A DNA stretch of 18,633 bases from CAYGAW01 sp964347945 (GTDB taxonomy: Bacteria; Chloroflexota; Anaerolineae; UBA7937; B3-Chlor): NCBI GenBank assembly GCA_964347945.1, contig CAYGAW010000158.1:1-18633 (forward strand), read 5' to 3'. The position numbers and the translations under genes were made by a program. How positions within the stretch are numbered: position 1 is the stretch's first letter; every line of letters begins with the position of its first letter. The notes beneath the pieces are model-generated. The model was not told the origin of the DNA and did no database searches. It worked only from the letters and a program-made list of their open reading frames with translations. Of the stretch, positions 14,069-18,633 are shown piece by piece.

Positions 14069-14908
14069 TTGAAGAAGGCGTTCTTCCCGGGGTGTCTGGT
14101 GCTCCAGCGCATGCCTCAGTACGAGAAGGCCGCCAGGAGAGTGCTAAGGGAGTTGGACATCTCGCTGGAGAATATGCGTCGTGCTGCCTGCTGCGGCGCT
14201 CCTTTGGAATCCTTCACAGATCGATGGCTCTATCTGGCAGCGTACAACCTGAGCCTCGCTCAGCGGATGGAGTTGGACATATTGACGCTCTGTGGGAACT
14301 GCACCAATACTCTGCTGCGCGCTGACAGAGCCCTGAGCGATCCCCTTCTCCGCCTTGAGGTGAACGAAAGGCTCCACGAGCTTGGATTGCACATCGAGGG
14401 TCAGACGCTAGTACAACACATAGTTGAGATAGTCTGTCATCATCTCGAGATCTTGAGAGGAAAAGTCACGAAAAGACTGTCCCTGAAGGTTGCGGTGACT
14501 CATCCTTGCCAGGCTTTCCGACCTCACGAGGTATCTGGCTTCGATGACTCTCCCCAACCGCAGGCCATGCGCCGCATCGTGGAGCTAACCGGTGCGGAGG
14601 TCGTACCCTACGAGGCGGAGTATGACTGCTGTGGGTCGACTCTCTACTTGGCTGATGAGAAGTTGGGTCTCGAGGCCGGCCGGCGCAAGCTGGACTCGGC
14701 TTCCGTGGCAGACGTGCTGGTGGGAGCTTGCGGCAACTGTCAATTATTGCTGGAGCGGTTTCGCGGTTTGATGATGGCAGATGATCGGGAATCGAGGATT
14801 CCCATGCTGACACTGCCGCAACTCGTGGGGCTGGCCATGGACATCGATCCAGATGAACTGGGCATCGGACCGGCGACGGCAGAGAGGCTTCTAAGGAGTT
14901 CTGCGTGA
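14069..14908 (+). CDS. hdrB: HdrB-like CCG-domain protein (first copy)
   Basis: This 279-residue protein carries two complete CCG motifs: C9, C41-C42, C75-x2-C78 and C147, C187-C188, C221-x2-C224. These are the ligands of HdrB-type non-cubane [4Fe-4S] clusters. It differs strongly from the second HdrB encoded at 15888: CCGAPLESF and CGNC replace the canonical CCGTSPSY and CNGCF, so it is a divergent paralog and not a recent copy. The likely start is TTG at 14069, just after the lplA stop; the FFPGC motif then sits at residues 5-9, the usual place. The gene overlaps the following HdrC-like gene by four nt (GTGA). As HdrB subunits are the sites of disulfide chemistry, this one may have a different substrate from the second copy. 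Confidence 0.85.
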   Translation: MKKAFFPGCLVLQRMPQYEKAARRVLRELDISLENMRRAACCGAPLESFTDRWLYLAAYNLSLAQRMELDILTLCGNCTNTLLRADRALSDPLLRLEVNERLHELGLHIEGQTLVQHIVEIVCHHLEILRGKVTKRLSLKVAVTHPCQAFRPHEVSGFDDSPQPQAMRRIVELTGAEVVPYEAEYDCCGSTLYLADEKLGLEAGRRKLDSASVADVLVGACGNCQLLLERFRGLMMADDRESRIPMLTLPQLVGLAMDIDPDELGIGPATAERLLRSSA

Positions 14909-15312
14909 GTGTTGGAGGCCTGAAGGCTCTATTGGAGGATTGCACGCAGTGTGGATTGTGTCGCGAGGTGTGCATCGTCGAGAGATTGGGCGCCCAGTCC
15001 ATCACTTCCTTTCTGTGTGGAAATAGTGACTATTCCAGTTGGCTGTGTTCTTCTTGCTTGCGGTGTCAGGAGGTATGTCCGCAGGACGTAGACATCCACG
15101 CCATCATGATGGAGAAGAGGAGGGAGGAAGAGCCTCCAGCAGGATACCGGGGCAATATGGCGAATGTCCTGCGATCTGGATATGCTCTGGTGATCGACGA
15201 CGGGGTGAACGAGATGAGGCGCGTCCACGGCCTGGAGGCCGTGGAGCTCGTTCCTGGCGAATGGGTCGAGGCACTGCTCACCCAACCTAGGGAGCAGGAG
15301 AAAGGAGCGTAG
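14905..15312 (+). CDS. hdrC: HdrC-like ferredoxin subunit (first copy)
   Basis: This small 135-residue protein has two [4Fe-4S] binding motifs, C13-x2-C16-x2-C19-x3-C23 (CTQCGLCREVC) and C48-x2-C51-x2-C54-x3-C58 (CSSCLRCQEVCPQ), and a C-terminal half without further cysteines. In Hdr complexes HdrC wires HdrA to HdrB. It is translationally coupled to the divergent HdrB upstream by a GTGA overlap, so those two form the first B-C pair. A GTG at 14909 is not in this frame, which supports 14905. The gap to the next gene is only six nt. Confidence 0.85.
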   Translation: MSVGGLKALLEDCTQCGLCREVCIVERLGAQSITSFLCGNSDYSSWLCSSCLRCQEVCPQDVDIHAIMMEKRREEEPPAGYRGNMANVLRSGYALVIDDGVNEMRRVHGLEAVELVPGEWVEALLTQPREQEKGA

Positions 15313-15318
15313 GCGGTC

Positions 15319-15891
15319 ATGTCCACCGATGTTTCGGATATTGCTGTTGAACAGGCTGATTTGGCAGTCGACGAAGAGATGATTATGAACCGGGAGGAGT
15401 TGCTCAAGTGCATCCAGTGTGGCACCTGCTCGGCTTCCTGTCCGACCGCCTACGCCATGGACTACACCCCGCGCCAGATCATTTCTGCGCTACGAGCCGG
15501 TCAGCTTGAGAGGGTATTGCGGAGCAACACCCCGTGGCTGTGCGCCTCTTGCTATTACTGCACAGTCCGCTGCCCCGCAGGAATCCAGTTTACCGATTTC
15601 ATGTACCATCTAAAGCGGATGGCCGTGGAGCGAAACCTCTATCCCTCTGGGAAACCGGCCCTCTACCGGGCGTTCGTCAGCACTGTGGACCGATATGGAC
15701 GCAGTGCGGAGACGGAACTGGTGATTCGCTATTTCTTGAGCACTCTCAATCCCTTGGGGTTGGTCAAGCTGGCCCCGTTTGGTCTGAAGATGTTGTTGCG
15801 GAGGCGCTTCCCACTGCTGCCGCATAGGATCGAGGGGCGCGGGGATGTGGCTAGGATGCTCAACCACATCGAGGGGAGAGAGGGAGCATGA
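15319..15891 (+). CDS. hdrC: HdrC, heterodisulfide reductase subunit C (second copy)
   Basis: This 190-residue protein has the standard HdrC pair of [4Fe-4S] motifs, CIQCGTCSASCPTA (C31, C34, C37, C41) and CASCYYCTVRCPAGI (C75, C78, C81, C85). They are joined by the typical segment YTPRQIISALRAGQLERVL and followed by a basic helix-rich C-terminus. It is longer and closer to classical HdrC than the first copy. AAAGGAG at 15301-15307 precedes the ATG at an 11-nt spacing. Its stop overlaps the hdrB start as ATGA. Its role is to carry electrons between HdrA and the HdrB encoded next. Confidence 0.92.
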   Translation: MSTDVSDIAVEQADLAVDEEMIMNREELLKCIQCGTCSASCPTAYAMDYTPRQIISALRAGQLERVLRSNTPWLCASCYYCTVRCPAGIQFTDFMYHLKRMAVERNLYPSGKPALYRAFVSTVDRYGRSAETELVIRYFLSTLNPLGLVKLAPFGLKMLLRRRFPLLPHRIEGRGDVARMLNHIEGREGA

Positions 15892-16766
15892 CGAGTTACA
15901 CCTACTATCCAGGTTGTTCCCAAGAGGTGAGTACCCGAGCCTATGATCTCTCAGCTCGAGCCGTGGCTGGGGCTCTGGGGGTGGAATTCGTGGAGTTGCA
16001 TGACTGGAATTGCTGTGGAACCAGCCCCTCGTATTCGCTTCGAGATGTCTCCACTTTCGCCCTGAACGCTCGTAACCTGGCCTTGGCCGAGAAGCAAAAC
16101 CCGGGTGCCGAGCTGGTGACCATTTGCAATGGGTGCTTCGGCATCATGGACAAGACGAATCATCGGCTGAGCGAGGACGCCGCCTTGCGGGAGAAGGTGG
16201 GGGAGGCTTTGGCCGTGATTGATCTCGAGTACGGCGGGTCCGTTGCGGTGCGTCACTTCCTCGAGGTGCTGGTCAATGATGTGGGCGAAGAGGCCATCGG
16301 CGAGAAGGTCACTCGCCCTTTGGAAGGACTGAGGGTAGCGCCTTACCTCGGTTGCGCGTATAGCCGACCTGGTGGGATCGACGACATGGAGTTTCCCACA
16401 GCTTTGGACAATCTGTTGTCTTGGGTAGGAGCGGATGTGGTAGACTACCCTTTGAAAGCGGCCTGTTGTGGCGGCATCCTGATGATGAGTGATCAGAAGG
16501 ATGTAGCGTTGAAGCTTGTGCGCGACCTCCTGGCCGATGCCGTGCGGAGAGGGGCCAGCTGTTTGGCCACAGCCTGTCCCCTCTGTCACCTCAACGTGGA
16601 GGCGTATCAGGGACAGGTGAACGCTCGATATGGAACCGAGTTCTCAATCCCCGTTCTATTCTTCACGCAATTACTGGGCGTCAGTATGGGATTGGGCAGG
16701 GAGGAACTGGGTCTGGGGATGGAGCTGGTCTCTGCTAAGGACCTTCTCGCCCCCTACACAACATGA
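15888..16766 (+). CDS. hdrB: HdrB, heterodisulfide reductase subunit B (second, canonical copy)
   Basis: This 292-residue protein is a close match to classical HdrB. Both CCG motifs are complete: C10 (YYPGCS), C42-C43 (NCCGTSPSY), C80-x2-C83 (CNGCF) and C156 (YLGCAYSRP), C193-C194 (CCGG), C230-x2-C233 (ACPLCHLNVE). These bind the two non-cubane clusters that hold and cleave the disulfide substrate in methanogen HdrB. CoM and CoB are not expected in this bacterium, so the physiological disulfide is unknown. The start ATG overlaps the hdrC stop (ATGA). HdrA begins 48 nt downstream with its own Shine-Dalgarno. Confidence 0.92.
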   Translation: MTSYTYYPGCSQEVSTRAYDLSARAVAGALGVEFVELHDWNCCGTSPSYSLRDVSTFALNARNLALAEKQNPGAELVTICNGCFGIMDKTNHRLSEDAALREKVGEALAVIDLEYGGSVAVRHFLEVLVNDVGEEAIGEKVTRPLEGLRVAPYLGCAYSRPGGIDDMEFPTALDNLLSWVGADVVDYPLKAACCGGILMMSDQKDVALKLVRDLLADAVRRGASCLATACPLCHLNVEAYQGQVNARYGTEFSIPVLFFTQLLGVSMGLGREELGLGMELVSAKDLLAPYTT

Positions 16767-16800
16767 CCCGCTGCAAGGAGCTTCTTGGAGCGAGCACATC

Positions 16801-16806
16801 GGAGGG
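16801..16806 (+). promoter_or_regulatory. Ribosome binding site that sets the hdrA start
   Basis: GGAGGG lies 8 nt before the GTG at 16815, which gives the HdrA N-terminus MDKIGVYVCQCG. A TTG at 16785 behind AAGGAG (16775-16780) would add ten residues not seen in HdrA proteins. Confidence 0.65.
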
Positions 16807-16814
16807 TACTTGAG

Positions 16815-18633
16815 GTGGATAAGATAGGAGTTTACGTCTGCCAGTGCGGGACCAATATCGCCGGCAAGGTCGACGTCGAGGCGGTGGCCGAGTACGCCGC
16901 CGGACTGCCCCGCGTGGTGGTCGCGAGGGACTACGCATACATGTGCTCCGATCCCGGACAGGAATTGGTCAAGGAGGACATCAAGGAGTTGGAACTGAAT
17001 AGGGTGGTGGTGGCCTCGTGTTCCCCTCTCATGCACGAGAACACCTTTCGCCGAGCTTGTGAGGACGCGGGGCTGAATCCTTTCTTCTTCCAGATGGCCA
17101 ACATACGCGAGCAGGTTTCCTGGGTCACCGAGGATCCGGACGAGGCAACCGAGAGGGCCAAACGGGCAGTGGCGGCTGCCGTGTACCGGTCCGCCTACCA
17201 CCAGGCCCTCCAGGTCAAGGAGGTTCCTGTACAGCCCGCCGTATTGATCGTGGGTGGAGGCATCGCCGGCATTGAAGCCGCTCTGCGCATCGCCGATGCG
17301 GGCAAGCAGGTTTACCTTGTGGAGAAGGAGCCCAGCATTGGTGGCTACATGGCCCAGCTCCACAAGACCTTTCCCACCCTGGACTGTTCGGCTTGAATAC
17401 TCACACCGAAGATGGTGTCCGTGGGACAGCACGAAAACATCGAAATCCTCAGCCATAGCGAGGTGGAATACGTTGCGGGCTACGTTGGTAATTTCAAAGT
17501 GAAGGTTCGCAGGAAAGCCCGCTACGTGAACGAAGACCTGTGCACGGGGTGTGGTCTTTGCCAGGAGAAGTGCCCGGCCAAGAATATCCCCAGCGAGTTC
17601 GACGCTGGGATCGGCAACCGCAAGGCGATCTACATGCCCTTTGCTCAGGCCGTGCCCAGGGTGCCTGTTGTCGACACCGAGAACTGCATCTGGTTCCAGA
17701 GGGGCAAGTGCGGCGCCTGTCAGAAATTGTGTCCGAGGGGTGCTGTTGACTTCGAGCAGGAGGATCAGATCGTCGAACTCGATGTGGGGACCATCATCGT
17801 GACCACCGGGTTCGACGTCTTCGATCCCATCCGTGCCCCCGAGTATGGCTACAGCAGACTGGACAATGTTGTGACCAGCTTGGAGTTCGAGCGCATGATC
17901 AACTCCAGTGGGCCCACTGGCGGGAAGGTGCTCCTGAGGGATGGTCGGGAACCAGAGAGTGTAGCGATTCTGCACTGTATCGGCAGCCGAGATGAGAAGT
18001 ACAACGTCTACTGCTCCCGAGTCTGTTGCATGTGGTCTCTGAAGTTCGCTCATCTGGTCAAGGAGGCCACGGGTGCGAAGGTCTACGAGTTGTACATCGA
18101 CATGAGAACCTTCGGCAAAGGGTATGAGGAGTTCTACAAACGGCTGCTGAAGGAGGGGGTGATCTTCATCCGCGGCAAGGGTGCAGAGGTCACCGATGTG
18201 ATCGAGACGCCCGAAGAGGAAGGGAAACTAATCGTCAAGTGCGAGGACACCTTGCTGGGCGAACTGCGTCGCATTCCGGTGGATATGGTTATTCTCAGCA
18301 CGGGCATCGAACCGCGTCATGATGCGGTGGAAGTGGCTCATCTGTTTGGCCTCAGTCGCAGCGCTGATGGTTTCTTCCTGGAAAAGCACCCCAAGCTGGC
18401 GCCAGTGGAGACCGCGTCCGATGGCATCTTCATCGCAGGCGCCTGCCAGGGCCCCAAGGACATACCGGACACCGTAGCACAGGCCGGGGCGGCGGCGGTG
18501 GCGGCACTCGCCATGATGGACAGGGGCAAGGTGGCCTTGGAACCTTCCATCGCCGAGGTGAACATTGAGCGCTGCTCGGGTTGTGGCGAGTGCGTTCTCG
18601 CTTGCCCGTACAACGCCATAACATTGGTCGACG
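16815..18633 (+). CDS. hdrA: HdrA, predicted selenocysteine protein, 3' partial
   Basis: The frame runs 606 codons to the window end with one internal TGA (17394-17396) at codon 194. HdrA carries FAD and iron-sulfur clusters and is the electron-splitting subunit of Hdr complexes. Features in order: VCQCGTNIAG (C9, C11), conserved C44 and C69, FAD-binding VGGGIAGIEAAL at 146-157, KTFPTLDCSA then the TGA (C191-x2-U194), ILTPKMV, a [4Fe-4S] motif at C243, C246, C249, C253, a second Cys group at C291, C299, C302, C306, IGSRDEKYNVYCSRVCCMWSL (shortened: YCSRVCCMW), the FAD-site AGACQGPKDIPDTVAQAG, and a C-terminal ferredoxin motif at C587, C590, C593, C597. Other HdrA proteins have Cys (DCSACILTPKM) or, in some methanogens, selenocysteine at the TGA position. 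Nonsense mutation or sequencing error is less likely, because everything downstream is intact. Confidence 0.9.
17394..17396 (+). other. In-frame UGA, predicted selenocysteine codon of hdrA
   Basis: TGA replaces the Cys codon in the conserved HdrA motif DCSAC-ILTPKM, giving C191-S-A-U194. The same frame continues with ILTPKM and stays open for more than 410 codons to the window end. Confidence 0.85.
17413..17431 (+). promoter_or_regulatory. Candidate bacterial SECIS hairpin in hdrA
   Basis: TGTCC (17416-17420) pairs perfectly with GGACA (17424-17428) around a GTG loop; after one G-G mismatch the stem extends by two pairs (TG 17413-17414 with CA 17430-17431). The first loop base is a G, 25 nt after the TGA, within the 16-37 nt window described for bacterial SECIS elements, and the GU in the loop resembles the SelB-contacted loop of E. 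coli fdhF. The sequence is also coding. A competing weaker stem (ACACC/GGTGT, 17403-17418) exists. Confidence 0.6.

Noticed and set aside
16785..17396. hdrA as a short 203-residue gene or a nonsense-mutated pseudogene
   Set aside because: The conserved HdrA sequence continues in the same frame directly after the TGA, at a known Cys/Sec position, and remains open with intact cluster and FAD motifs to the window end.
17403..17418. ACACC-GAAGAT-GGTGT hairpin as the SECIS element
   Set aside because: Its loop begins only 12 nt after the TGA, shorter than the described 16-37 nt, and it competes with the better placed stem at 17416-17428.
16671..18053. A 460-codon open frame on the minus strand opposite hdrB/hdrA
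   Set aside because: It is the mirror of strongly conserved HdrA and HdrB coding sequence, shows no recognisable domain, and lacks a Shine-Dalgarno or promoter. It is an antisense shadow of GC-rich codon use.

Overview
The window looks like a piece of an anaerobic bacterial chromosome, most probably from the Chloroflexota. This is an inference. It rests on an archaeal-type mevalonate branch (mevalonate kinase plus isopentenyl phosphate kinase, a combination known from Roseiflexus-type Chloroflexota) sitting beside typically bacterial genes (UPF0316, DUF21/CBS, a GcvH fold, heme O synthase-like CtaB), extended -10 promoters (TGnTATAAT) and Shine-Dalgarno sequences. No rRNA, tRNA, CRISPR array or insertion sequence was seen.

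Layout. 1-2160: the 3' end of a UPF0316 membrane protein and a Mut7-C RNase-like protein on the + strand, then a convergent CNNM/CorC-like DUF21-CBS protein on the - strand. 2161-2279: a divergent promoter region. 2280-6915: a co-directional set of mevalonate kinase, a two-cupin protein, isopentenyl phosphate kinase, RNA 3'-phosphate cyclase and RNase Z. 6916-7093: a regulatory gap with an 11-bp direct repeat and a well-formed promoter. 7094-12955: a GcvH-like lipoyl-carrier protein, a six-heme membrane-anchored cytochrome c, a membrane cytochrome b, a fusion of seven-heme cytochrome c with a NarI/HdrE-like membrane domain, an HdrD-like iron-sulfur protein and a CtaB-like prenyltransferase. 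12956-13027: a second strong promoter. 13028-18633: a lipoate-protein ligase, HdrB', HdrC', HdrC, HdrB and an HdrA that runs off the window end.

How the genes may work together. The right two thirds encode a redox system built on heterodisulfide reductase modules, a lipoyl-carrying protein with its own ligase, and a membrane electron path (13 CxxCH motifs plus two b-type membrane domains and HdrD). The combination of two HdrB/HdrC pairs, one HdrA, a GcvH-like protein and a lipoate ligase recalls the sHdr-LbpA system of sulfur oxidisers. Here HdrA is of the long, ferredoxin-bearing type, and the set is linked to multiheme cytochromes. A reasonable hypothesis is that protein-bound lipoamide, rather than CoM-S-S-CoB, is the dithiol/disulfide partner of the HdrB subunits, with electrons exchanged with quinone and extracytoplasmic cytochromes through the membrane module.

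The most striking single point is that hdrA is interrupted by one in-frame TGA (17394-17396), exactly where HdrA proteins carry a conserved Cys, so that the motif reads C-S-A-U. The frame then stays open to the window end with all HdrA motifs in place. A hairpin 25 nt downstream, with a GUG loop, fits the bacterial SECIS pattern. This is very likely a selenocysteine-containing HdrA.
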